Part shown: positions 1-8,208 of the stretch, piece by piece
How the letters are laid out: each line of letters opens with the position of its first letter
Position numbering within the stretch: the stretch's first letter is position 1
NCBI GenBank assembly: GCA_964449075.1
Contig: CAYVBJ010000008.1
Coordinates: 40,258-104,257 of the forward strand
Length of the DNA: 64,000 nt
Direction: 5' to 3'
Origin: CAYVBJ01 sp964449075
GTDB lineage: Bacteria > Bacteroidota > Rhodothermia > Balneolales > Balneolaceae
Notes under the pieces: model-generated
What the model saw: only the letters and a program-made list of their open reading frames with translations
The model's database searches: none
What the model was told of the DNA's origin: nothing
Program-made: the position numbers and the translations under genes

Positions 1-859
1 ACAGTATTAAAATAACTCTCCACCACCAAATTTTAGCTATGTCTGATTTAGACAGAAAATAAAGAATGGTTAAAAGCCCGGCTGATACGATGGCGGCACC
101 GATTCTAGCACTTAACAGTAGTGATGGGTTCAGCAAATCTGATGGTATACCGAATGGAAATAACAGAGGCACTCCCAAAACCACAGGAGCAATGAACCAG
201 AAGTGACTAATCTTCGGCAACTCAGGTTTTAGATATTCAAACATTAAACCCACTGCCATTAATACCCCCCATCCTTCCGTAAATGTTGCCAGAAAGAAAT
301 GAGTCAGAGCAGTTGCATAGAGCGGGTTTTCAAGATTCCAGAACTGGGTAATGGCAACACCCCACGCACCGAGTGAACTGAGTGCCAGCATAAAAAGCGC
401 AGCTTCGTAAAATGAGCGCTCTATACTGTGAGGAACATCTCTTCTTGCTTTTATAAAATGCCGGATATACGAATACCACGCAACCATTATAATGCCCGAA
501 AGAATTACCGACACAGGAAGCTCAGCAAACCCAAGATTTGCGGGCCGGTATCCCCAAATCAAAAAAAACGGGTAGCTGATCAATCCGATTAATAATACCG
601 CCCAGGTAGTCCGGGCCAATTCCTGAACAGCTGTTTTGGTATGTTTTGAAATGTGCTGTGTGATATAGGCCATCGGCACCGGAGTAATCCAGCAGAAAAA
701 CATGAGATGCGAATGAGCATGACGCACATTTTGCAACCCAAGGTCATAAGGAAGGGATGCAATCATTCCCCACCTGTACATCGCCCCCGTAAAACCTGCA
801 ACAATAAAACATGCCAGAGACCACAACCAAATCTTGCGCATGTGATTAAATACATTCAT
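1..859 (-). CDS. Polytopic membrane protein with HxHxH motif, truncated by the window edge
   Basis: An open frame on the minus strand begins with ATG at 859 (MNVFNHMRKIWLW) and stays open for 286 codons to the window edge, so the C-terminus is missing. It is almost wholly hydrophobic, with about seven membrane spans visible. A conserved-looking RHAHSHLMFFCW motif (His47, His49, His51) follows the first span, and a second His lies in THFFLATFTEGWG. Closely spaced His residues at a membrane face recall heme-copper oxidase subunit I-like and NnrS-like proteins, but I cannot assign a family. It is the last visible gene in the run ric, ctaA, hemN, nosYFDL, so a role in nitrogen-oxide respiration or heme/copper handling is inferred from position only. 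Confidence 0.6.
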   Translation of the reverse strand, partial: MNVFNHMRKIWLWSLACFIVAGFTGAMYRWGMIASLPYDLGLQNVRHAHSHLMFFCWITPVPMAYITQHISKHTKTAVQELARTTWAVLLIGLISYPFFLIWGYRPANLGFAELPVSVILSGIIMVAWYSYIRHFIKARRDVPHSIERSFYEAALFMLALSSLGAWGVAITQFWNLENPLYATALTHFFLATFTEGWGVLMAVGLMFEYLKPELPKISHFWFIAPVVLGVPLLFPFGIPSDLLNPSLLLSARIGAAIVSAGLLTILYFLSKSDIAKIWWWRVILIL

Positions 860-1034
860 CGGCTTTTAGTTTGACGAGGCGCAAAAGCAGGTTCTTGTAA
901 CCGGGAACAGATTCATCTCAAAAAAAACCGGATTGCTCTTATCACAATGGATTCACGTTCGATAATCGATTAAAATTTACACAAGCCTCTCATGGTTTAA
1001 AAAGCACTCTTCTTTCTTTTAGTTTTGCTTTCTA

Positions 1035-1775
1035 TTAAATCAACGCTTCTGCTTTTTTAAATAATACATTGCTTTCGAGATGAATATGCCGGTACAGATC
1101 TTTTTCAAAATCGGTCAAATTTCTATACAGTTTACAGATCTCATCTGAAGCTCCTTCAGAAGGCTCAAAATTGTTACTTACCTTTTTAAGCTCCCTCATC
1201 ATCTTAACTGCCGTTTCATGCTCATCTCGCAATTTTTCAATTTCATCTCTGAATACGGAAATCGTTTGCGGATAGGCTCTGCCCGCACTATTTACTTCAT
1301 CAGCCAGCTCTTTAATTAATGGAAAAATCCGGTTTTCCTCTTCGCACATATGACGGTCAACTTCCTGTATCAAAAGTAAGAATTGCTCATAAATTGAAGT
1401 GAGCTCGGAACTGAATTCTTCATGATTTTGACAAAGTATCGCTGCATACTTGCTTAATTTTTCATTTTTTTCACGTACAAAGCTGTGGTGAGTATTTTCA
1501 ATAAAATCCGCCAAAAAATGGATCGGCCATTTACGAACATCTTCACTCTTTGTACGCTCACTTTTTGGAAGCGCTTCCAGACTTTTTACTAATTGATCTG
1601 TATCTACGCCGGCAAGATTGCAAGCCTCGTCGAGTTTCTGATCTCCCTTACAGTAAAAGTCGAGATCATTTTCAAGAAAAACAGCTGCTGCGTGATAATT
1701 CTTAAGAACGATAGCAGCAAGTGTATCATCTGCTGTGTAGGTTTGTTCTTTTATCTCTTTTGTTTTCATAAACAT
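1035..1775 (-). CDS. ric: RIC/ScdA-type di-iron protein for iron-sulfur cluster repair
   Basis: The 246-residue protein has the two-part layout of the RIC/ScdA/YtfE family: an N-terminal DUF542-like part (about residues 15-75) and a C-terminal hemerythrin-like four-helix part (about 85-246). Candidate di-iron ligands are visible at His96/97, His118, His142 with Glu146, His186, and His230/232 with Glu234. Known members repair Fe-S clusters damaged by NO or oxidants. The N-terminal cysteine motif is reduced: the family usually has two adjacent Cys before Gly, and here only Cys42 is present (DFYCKGD). It lies 5 bp after the ctaA stop, so it is probably cotranscribed with the heme and nos genes. 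Met3 is an alternative start. Confidence 0.85.
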   Translation of the reverse strand: MFMKTKEIKEQTYTADDTLAAIVLKNYHAAAVFLENDLDFYCKGDQKLDEACNLAGVDTDQLVKSLEALPKSERTKSEDVRKWPIHFLADFIENTHHSFVREKNEKLSKYAAILCQNHEEFSSELTSIYEQFLLLIQEVDRHMCEEENRIFPLIKELADEVNSAGRAYPQTISVFRDEIEKLRDEHETAVKMMRELKKVSNNFEPSEGASDEICKLYRNLTDFEKDLYRHIHLESNVLFKKAEALI

Positions 1776-1780
1776 TGCTT

Positions 1781-2830
1781 TTAATCATTAGTAATTAAAC
1801 TTTTTGCATCTGCCCTGTTCAAAAATTGCATAAAACCAAGTGTCAACCCGGTTAAAATAAGTGCCACTGCCTGGTGTGTAACACCCAGCCATACCGGCAC
1901 ATGATAAATCAGTGTAAAAACACCCAGTGCATACTGTATCAGTACAACTGCAAATAAACTCAGTGTCCATTTTTTTGTCTCCCATAAAGAGGCTTTCAAT
2001 AATACACGTAACCATAGTATAATAATAAAAAAGCCGATCACAGTTGCAAGAATTCGATGAATCAATTGTGTGGCTGCCGGGTTATCTGTCAAATTGCGAA
2101 TCAGTGGTTCCATAGTCCAGGATTCAGAAGGAATCCAGCTGCCAAACATTTTAGGAAACGTATTGTAGACATGCCCGGCATTCAATCCTGCTACAAAAGC
2201 TCCCCAGATAATTTGCAGAACAATCAAAATAAGAAACACCCAAAGCCATTTTTTCAACTCAGATGCCATCTTTTCGGTGCCGGTTTTATGTTCATAGAGA
2301 TCCAATGCAAAAAGAACACAGCTGCCAAAAATGATAAAGGCGAGGCTCAGATGAGCAGCTAACCGGTAGTGGCTCACGTAGGGGACATCCGCCAAACCAC
2401 TTTTTACCATATACCAACCCATAAATCCCTGGGCCGTTCCAAGAAGCAGCAAAAACAGAGCCCGCCGCAACTGCTTTGAATTAAATTTCTTTTTTAGTAA
2501 AAACCATCCAAATGGGATGATAAATACAATACCTATCGTGCGTCCGAGAATTCTGTGCAGATACTCCCAGAAAAAGATGTATTTAAATTCAGATAACTCC
2601 ATACCTGCATTTCTCTGCTGGTACTCCGGATACTGTTTGTACATTTCAAATGTATCCTGCCACGCCTCTTCCGACATAGGGGGGATCACTCCCATTAATG
2701 GTTTCCATTCCACCATCGACAGGCCGGAATCGGTAAGTCTTGTAATTCCGCCGACAATTAAAATCAAAAAAACAAGTGCGGCTCCGCTCCAGTACCATAT
2801 TCTTATCTGTTTCCTGTCATTCATATTCAT
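1781..2830 (-). CDS. ctaA: Heme A synthase, COX15/CtaA family
   Basis: This is an inner-membrane enzyme that oxidises the C8 methyl of heme O to give heme A for aa3-type oxidases. The protein has about eight membrane helices and the four family histidines in EYLHRILGR, SHYRLAAHL, QLIHRILAT and VTHQAVAL, at the length (about 350 residues) of COX15-type enzymes. The N-terminal stretch GGITRLTDSGLSMVEWKP is characteristic. I start at the ATG at 2830 rather than a TTG three codons upstream; another ATG lies at 2824. It sits between hemN and ric, which suggests a heme-supply group attached to the N2O respiration cluster. Confidence 0.93.
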   Translation of the reverse strand: MNMNDRKQIRIWYWSGAALVFLILIVGGITRLTDSGLSMVEWKPLMGVIPPMSEEAWQDTFEMYKQYPEYQQRNAGMELSEFKYIFFWEYLHRILGRTIGIVFIIPFGWFLLKKKFNSKQLRRALFLLLLGTAQGFMGWYMVKSGLADVPYVSHYRLAAHLSLAFIIFGSCVLFALDLYEHKTGTEKMASELKKWLWVFLILIVLQIIWGAFVAGLNAGHVYNTFPKMFGSWIPSESWTMEPLIRNLTDNPAATQLIHRILATVIGFFIIILWLRVLLKASLWETKKWTLSLFAVVLIQYALGVFTLIYHVPVWLGVTHQAVALILTGLTLGFMQFLNRADAKSLITND

Positions 2831-2876
2831 TATGCCCAACCGATCTGTATCTTAACCTGCAATATAATTTTCTTTT

Positions 2877-4247
2877 TTAAACCGTCTGTGAATATCTGAT
2901 ACGAATGCTATCACTTAAATAAGCATCAAAAATCATAGCTATATTTCGTAAAAAAAGTCTTCCTCTCTCTGTAATGATCAATGTATTGCCAGATGTTAGC
3001 ACCAGCCCATCATCTTCAAGCTGCAAGAGCCTGTCGAATTCAGATTTAAAATACTCTTTTGAATCTATTTGCCACAGCTTGGAAAGCTTAGCAAAATCTA
3101 CAACAGGCTGACACATAATTTTCATTATTACATCTTTCCGAATGGAATCATCATGATTCAGAGTCATCGCTTTTGCAACCGGCCATTCATCATTATCCAG
3201 CCTTTTATAATACTCTTGCAATTCTCTTGCATTTTGATACACCCTGTTCCCGATCTGGGAAATCGAAGACATTCCGAAGCCATACAGATCTGTTTCAGCA
3301 TAGGTACTGTATCCCTGGAAATTTCTGTGCAGAGAACCGTTTCTCAGAGCTTTGCTCAATCCATCCCCGTCTTTCGAGAAATGATCCATCCCGATGTAGT
3401 GGTATCTATTTGAGGTCAGGAATTCTATTGCCAATCTCATCATTTCTAATTTTTCGGATGTAGAAGGCAGATCATCTTTATTAAGTAATCTTTGGGCAGG
3501 CATCCGCTCCGGGAGATGCGCGTAACTGTAAACAGCAAGTCGATCAGGATTCAGGGCAAGTGCATCCTTCAGAGTTTTTTTAAAAGTTTTGGGAGTCTGT
3601 TTTGCAAGACCGTAGATCAGGTCCAGGTTAATACTGCTGATGCCATGATTTTTGAGACAATCAACAACACGTCGAGTTTCATCAACAGGCTGAATCCGGT
3701 GAATTGCTTTTTGAACCTCTTCATTGGTATCCTGAACACCAATGGAGGCTCTGTTACAACCAATTTCAGCCAGTGCACGTATATGTTCTTCTGTACACCA
3801 TCGGGGATCAATCTCCACTCCGAATTCCGCATGCCTGTCAACTTTAAAGTTGCTTCTGATTAATGTTCCCAGTCGTCTGAGCTGACCCGGTGTTAAAAAA
3901 GTAGGAGTTCCCCCGCCAAAATGAATCTGCACAACATCCGAATCGGGGTTAATAACCTCTTTTACCCGGCTGATTTCCTTTTCAAGATAATTCAGATATA
4001 GATCCGCATCTTCGTGATTTTTGCTGATTACTTTTGTACAGCCGCAATACCAGCAAAGAGATTGGCAGAAAGGAATATGGAAATAGAGCGATATTTTACC
4101 GGGTGTTTCTTGTACTGCGGAAAGATACTTTTTCAGAGATTTGTGATCCTCTAACTTTTTCAATTTCAGGGCTGTAGGATATGAGGTATACCGGGGCCCC
4201 GGTCTGTTGTATTTCTGTATCAGTTCCAGATTTATTTCCGGCTTCAT
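2877..4247 (-). CDS. hemN: Oxygen-independent coproporphyrinogen III dehydrogenase
   Basis: This radical SAM enzyme of heme synthesis makes protoporphyrinogen IX without oxygen. The 456-residue protein has the N-terminal HemN signature and the cluster motif FCQSLCWYCGC (Cys61, Cys65, Cys68, with the extra Cys70), then HFGGGTPTFL and the GVQD and IDLIYGL blocks of the SAM barrel. The C-terminal HemN_C domain is also recognisable. Its place downstream of nosY and upstream of ctaA fits supply of heme under low oxygen, when the nitrous oxide reductase works. Confidence 0.95.
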   Translation of the reverse strand: MKPEINLELIQKYNRPGPRYTSYPTALKLKKLEDHKSLKKYLSAVQETPGKISLYFHIPFCQSLCWYCGCTKVISKNHEDADLYLNYLEKEISRVKEVINPDSDVVQIHFGGGTPTFLTPGQLRRLGTLIRSNFKVDRHAEFGVEIDPRWCTEEHIRALAEIGCNRASIGVQDTNEEVQKAIHRIQPVDETRRVVDCLKNHGISSINLDLIYGLAKQTPKTFKKTLKDALALNPDRLAVYSYAHLPERMPAQRLLNKDDLPSTSEKLEMMRLAIEFLTSNRYHYIGMDHFSKDGDGLSKALRNGSLHRNFQGYSTYAETDLYGFGMSSISQIGNRVYQNARELQEYYKRLDNDEWPVAKAMTLNHDDSIRKDVIMKIMCQPVVDFAKLSKLWQIDSKEYFKSEFDRLLQLEDDGLVLTSGNTLIITERGRLFLRNIAMIFDAYLSDSIRIRYSQTV

Positions 4248-4280
4248 TTAAAAAATTTCCTTAATTGAAAAATTACATCT

Positions 4281-5078
4281 CTAAAAATCTTTTTTGGCAA
4301 ACAGTCGCAAACCTGCCCATGCCGGTACGGAAACCCATACCAGGAGCATAACACTTGCTGTTATTATACCAAGGGAGGATCCAAAAAAACGATTAAATAC
4401 AGCTCCCGTATAACCCATCAAAGCCGATATGTCAAATTCGAGCATAACAATTATTCTTGCCAGGTCTATTGGGTTTGCCATCGATACTGCAATCACAAAA
4501 CGCTCGAGAGGATAATCGCCAAACATAAATATAAGTGCTAAAATTAAACCGTCATATAAAATAGCGAGAAACAGCCAGATAACGATCGTGAATCCAAATC
4601 CTTTTATACGATCTTCGTAAAACCATAAACCCAGAAAAAAGCCAAGTGCAACAAAAATGAGGGTTAATACTGCACCCAAAAGCAGTACCATGACAGCAGG
4701 AGCAATTGTATTTGATACAAGAACACCGTGCCACCCAAGCGGCAAAGCAATACCGAGCATATATGCTGCAATCAGAGGTGTGGAAATACCGGCAAAAAGA
4801 CCTTTATAGAGCGTTTTTCTTTGGATTGGCTGAGCCAGGAGCAATTCCACAAATTCCCTTGATTGATAGATATAGAGTATTCCGTAGATCATGCCAACAA
4901 GGGGAATAAATAAGAGCATAACATTTGTAAGACTCAGCAATACCTCTGCTCCGGCGCCGGCAAATCTCAAAAGTGTATCTGTTAGCACAAGGAATATTAG
5001 GCCGTAACCAACAACCCATTTACCCCGAAGCAGGCTTTTCCACTCATTTTGAATAATGTGTATCAGGAGAGAGTTCAT
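4281..5078 (-). CDS. nosY: NosY, ABC transporter permease for copper-site maturation of NosZ
   Basis: The 265-residue protein has six hydrophobic helices in the ABC-2 permease style, including GYGLIFLVLTDTLLRFAG near the start and the conserved IYQSREFVELLLAQPI loop after the second helix. In the known NosDFY complex it is the membrane part that, with NosF ATPase and periplasmic NosD, supports CuZ site assembly in nitrous oxide reductase. Its start codon overlaps the nosF stop codon by 4 bp (ATGA), so translation is coupled. hemN follows after 33 bp. Confidence 0.92.
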   Translation of the reverse strand: MNSLLIHIIQNEWKSLLRGKWVVGYGLIFLVLTDTLLRFAGAGAEVLLSLTNVMLLFIPLVGMIYGILYIYQSREFVELLLAQPIQRKTLYKGLFAGISTPLIAAYMLGIALPLGWHGVLVSNTIAPAVMVLLLGAVLTLIFVALGFFLGLWFYEDRIKGFGFTIVIWLFLAILYDGLILALIFMFGDYPLERFVIAVSMANPIDLARIIVMLEFDISALMGYTGAVFNRFFGSSLGIITASVMLLVWVSVPAWAGLRLFAKKDF

Positions 5079-5785
5079 GAGGTAGATTCCTCCATCATAT
5101 TTGCAATTGCCGCTTCAAGTCTTGCATCTTTATGCTCACGTAACAACTCTTTCATAGAACCGTCGTACCTGATCTTTCCTTCAAGCAGAAACACCACATG
5201 ATCGGTTAACTCTTCCAGTTCACTCATAATATGCGATGTGATTACAACTGTTTTTCCGTTCTCTTTTTCGCGCCTTACCCACTCCTTAAATTTAAAACTT
5301 GACTGCGGATCGAGCCCGGCTGTGGGTTCATCCAAGAACAGTATTTGAGGATCGAACATCATGGCAACCATTGCCCCCACTTTTTGCCGGTTACCACCTG
5401 AAAGCACCCGTAACGACTTTTCAAGTTCCGGCTTCAGGTTAAACTGCTCGATCAATTCATCTTCATAAACCGGCTTTTGATCACGGAGTTTTTTTATAAA
5501 ATCAAGCAATTCATATACTTTCATACTTTCCGGGTAACGGGCAATCTGAGGCATGTAACCGATATCACGCCGATAAACAGAATTGCCATTCAAATCAGTT
5601 CCGTTGATCGTGATAAGTCCTGAGTCGGGCTTCACAAGACCGAGAAGGGATTTTATCAGGGTGGTTTTACCCGACCCGTTCGGACCCACCAGGCCGGTTG
5701 CCTGTCCAGCCGGAATATCCAGAGTCATATCATTCAATACTGTTTTGCTATCAAATGATTTCCTTAAATTTTTTATCTGTATCAT
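5075..5785 (-). CDS. nosF: NosF, ABC transporter ATPase
   Basis: This is the cytoplasmic ATPase of the NosDFY maturation complex. Walker A is GPNGSGKTT near residue 35, the signature is LSGGNRQK, Walker B is ILFLDEPTAGLD, and the H-loop is VVITSH. The length of 236 residues is normal for NosF. The gene overlaps nosD upstream and nosY downstream by 4 bp each, so the three are one translationally coupled unit. Confidence 0.95.
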   Translation of the reverse strand: MIQIKNLRKSFDSKTVLNDMTLDIPAGQATGLVGPNGSGKTTLIKSLLGLVKPDSGLITINGTDLNGNSVYRRDIGYMPQIARYPESMKVYELLDFIKKLRDQKPVYEDELIEQFNLKPELEKSLRVLSGGNRQKVGAMVAMMFDPQILFLDEPTAGLDPQSSFKFKEWVRREKENGKTVVITSHIMSELEELTDHVVFLLEGKIRYDGSMKELLREHKDARLEAAIANMMEESTS

Positions 5786-7062
5786 TGGATTGCTTCCATT
5801 CTCGGTTTCTCATCCTTCAGTTCTTCTGGTGTGAGTGCCGGCATCACACGTTCAGCTGTATCAAGTAACTTCACCATAGTACTGTGTAAAAGAATAAGTG
5901 ATGAGGGTTGTCTTTCAGTTAAAATGGAAAAGAGGCGAACCGGCCGGTACGGCACATCTCCTATTCCATCCCTGTCAAGATCATAACCCTCATATTGGCT
6001 CCAGTAATTCTCAGAGTATACATTGGGATTTTGCATGCTGTTGGTTTTTACCTCGAACGTATTTCCAATGAAATTGTTTAGAGAAATTCTGTTATCAACT
6101 CCATTTGCCATAATCCTGAGGCCGGTACCATTTTCATAAAACTCGTTCCTTTCAATATTTATTCTGTTTGAAGCTTCTGCATAGATTCCCACCGAATTTT
6201 TTTTAAACAGGTTGAATTTGATGTCACTGTCCGTAATCTCTTTTAAGAGCAGCCCGTACCGGTTTGCCCCCCAGTTTTCGATAAAGTGGTTATGGTGCAT
6301 GATCACATTTTTACTGTACATCACTGCCACACCCGATACGTTATCACGGAATCGGTTGCCTATGTAGGAACAATCATCCGAGTACATAAAATGAAGACCG
6401 TACCGGATATTACCCTCTACATTATTTCCGGATATTTGGCTTCTCTCCACAAATTCCAGGTAGATGCCATCCCGCTGTCCCTTAATTTCATTGTTATGAA
6501 CCTCAACATCTTTACTGTACCAGATATGCACGCCGTTCCCAGATGTGGTCTGTCTCTCTGCTTTTGACTCTATGTAATTGTTGGTAATCATCAGTTCACT
6601 GCTTTTCGCTACATAAATACTGAAAAAGTTATCTATGAGCCTGACATTATCCACAGTTACATTTTTACTGTCTTCAATTAAAATTGCAGCAAAATCTTCC
6701 ATAAAGCCATACCCGGAGTCCCGGATTTCAAAATCCCTGAGCATCACATTTTCAGCATTCACAACCAAACCGAAGCCTTTGCTTTCGAGATCTATTACCG
6801 CACCCGCGATTCCCTGTATGGTTAAGGATTTTGTAATCTTAAGATTTTCAGCTGTATACACACCTTCAGACAGAGAAAGTGTGTCACCCGGCTGAGCTAT
6901 CTCAACAGCTTCCCTTAATGTCTGGGCAGTTTTATTTCCGGTAATAGTGATACCGTTAGATTGTGCATGCAGGCTGATTACTACGCCCGGAAAACAAATC
7001 AGCATTGAAGTGAGAAGTAAATATATTGAAACCTGTTTCAGCACGGCACTACTCCTTAACAT
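5782..7062 (-). CDS. nosD: NosD, periplasmic beta-helix copper-processing protein
   Basis: The 426-residue protein begins with a Sec signal (hydrophobic stretch at about 8-30, likely cut after HAQ). It then consists of parallel beta-helix (PbH1-type) repeats, visible as repeated N/D-rich turns such as NNYIES, NNEIKG, GNNVEG, GNRFRDN and HNHFIEN. NosD receives copper in the periplasm and works with NosF and NosY to metallate NosZ. The start overlaps the end of nosL by 14 bp. The lengths, order and overlaps (L-D-F-Y) match the standard nos maturation module. Confidence 0.94.
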   Translation of the reverse strand: MLRSSAVLKQVSIYLLLTSMLICFPGVVISLHAQSNGITITGNKTAQTLREAVEIAQPGDTLSLSEGVYTAENLKITKSLTIQGIAGAVIDLESKGFGLVVNAENVMLRDFEIRDSGYGFMEDFAAILIEDSKNVTVDNVRLIDNFFSIYVAKSSELMITNNYIESKAERQTTSGNGVHIWYSKDVEVHNNEIKGQRDGIYLEFVERSQISGNNVEGNIRYGLHFMYSDDCSYIGNRFRDNVSGVAVMYSKNVIMHHNHFIENWGANRYGLLLKEITDSDIKFNLFKKNSVGIYAEASNRINIERNEFYENGTGLRIMANGVDNRISLNNFIGNTFEVKTNSMQNPNVYSENYWSQYEGYDLDRDGIGDVPYRPVRLFSILTERQPSSLILLHSTMVKLLDTAERVMPALTPEELKDEKPRMEAIQ

Positions 7063-7501
7063 CCCATTGAGTTTTTACAATCTGCATGGTTTCACTCCAG
7101 TTTTTTTGTTCTGCATCATCGTGGACAGCCTGGACATTTGTTCCTTCCTTCACAGCAAAGAATGACAATCCCATCGGGCTTCTCACTTCTTCCGACTGAT
7201 AGATTTCAGCCTTTTCCAGCGGAATCCATTCATCAGGATTTTGATAATCAGCTACATAAAAGGCCGATTGTTCCGTCATATCTTTTTGCTGAATTGCGAA
7301 CGCTGCCATGCATTCCACAGAGTCGAACTTATAGGCTTTGCCCTTGTCCGAAACCAATTGGGAGGCAAATTGCCGATCCGATATCACCATTTTACAATAT
7401 TCACATTCATCAGTGTGCAGACGCACCTCCTGCGGCTCCTTGCTTATACACGCGGTAAACAGTACAGCTGACACTACAACGTACAATATTTTCTTATACA
7501 T
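7049..7501 (-). CDS. nosL: NosL, copper-chaperone lipoprotein
   Basis: This 150-residue lipoprotein has a signal ending in the lipobox FTAC at Cys18. The mature part has the family motif DECEYCKMVISD, whose Cys and Met residues fit a Cu(I) site, and a later block with KFDSVECMAAF. NosL delivers copper to apo-NosZ or to NosD. It overlaps nosD by 14 bp and begins 46 bp after the four-helix membrane protein gene. Confidence 0.94.
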   Translation of the reverse strand: MYKKILYVVVSAVLFTACISKEPQEVRLHTDECEYCKMVISDRQFASQLVSDKGKAYKFDSVECMAAFAIQQKDMTEQSAFYVADYQNPDEWIPLEKAEIYQSEEVRSPMGLSFFAVKEGTNVQAVHDDAEQKNWSETMQIVKTQWDVKE

Positions 7502-7547
7502 CAGACACCTCTTTATTTTAAATTAAATGAATCAGCGAAATAAAAAA

Positions 7548-8117
7548 TTACTTTTTACCACTTGACCAAAATACATAACCGGCTAATACAATACTGACAA
7601 CAGATATGTAAAACCCGATATCCGGCAGGGATGTGGCTTTTATATTCAGCAGCTGCTTCGATCCGATTAACGGGGGCTGATAGGTCATGCCTGGGATTTT
7701 TATTGCTGCATTGGGATCCAGGTCATGTCCGTAATCATAACTCCAGAGATAAAAATCAACCAGTCCTGCAATTGCAAGCAGCACAAATAATATGATCCAG
7801 ATCAGCAGTACAGTTCTGTTTCCCCAAACAGCAATTGCCAGCCCGGAAACAATTAAAAATCCAAATATCCATGGCATGATTTTCAATTCGGGAATAGACT
7901 CGGGGGTGATCGGCTTCATGCCTATGTAGTGGTTCAGTCCATTAATATTTTGGAGATCCTGCTTTGATTTTCCTTCGATCTTATCAATTGATATCTCCAT
8001 GCCAATTCCTTCGGGATACTGCGGAGCTTCGAGATCAATTGTCCAAATTGGAAACATAAAGACAAGACCGAGGATCAGTGACGCTACTGCCATCAAAATT
8101 TTGTGTTTCTTAGTCAT
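7548..8117 (-). CDS. Four-helix membrane protein of the nos cluster, function unknown
   Basis: The 189-residue protein has a helix at about 6-26, a loop of some 55 residues, two helices at about 82-100 and 102-125, a second loop with several Pro and Gly, and a last helix at about 164-185. No metal motif or enzyme signature is evident. It stands between nosZ and nosL, where clade II nos clusters often carry an extra membrane protein (sometimes named nosB in other phyla). I do not recognise a close match to that protein, so no symbol is given. A role in NosZ maturation or electron supply is inferred only from position. Confidence 0.8.
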   Translation of the reverse strand: MTKKHKILMAVASLILGLVFMFPIWTIDLEAPQYPEGIGMEISIDKIEGKSKQDLQNINGLNHYIGMKPITPESIPELKIMPWIFGFLIVSGLAIAVWGNRTVLLIWIILFVLLAIAGLVDFYLWSYDYGHDLDPNAAIKIPGMTYQPPLIGSKQLLNIKATSLPDIGFYISVVSIVLAGYVFWSSGKK

Positions 8118-8170
8118 ATCAACCTCTCTTTTAAATACTTATTTTCAAGATTTTAGATTCAGTAATAAAA

Positions 8171-8197
8171 GAAAAGAGGCCTTCACGGCCTCTTTTC
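8171..8197 (-). terminator. Intrinsic terminator after nosZ
   Basis: A perfect 11-bp stem (GAAAAGAGGCC and GGCCTCTTTTC) with a 5-base loop lies 12 bp past the nosZ stop codon. On the minus strand the stem ends in a T-rich run (CCTCTTTTCTTTTATT), as expected of a Rho-independent terminator. It would reduce read-through from nosZ into the downstream maturation genes, so that nosZ mRNA can be made in excess. Confidence 0.85.
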
Positions 8198-8208
8198 AAA
8201 ACGAAAAA

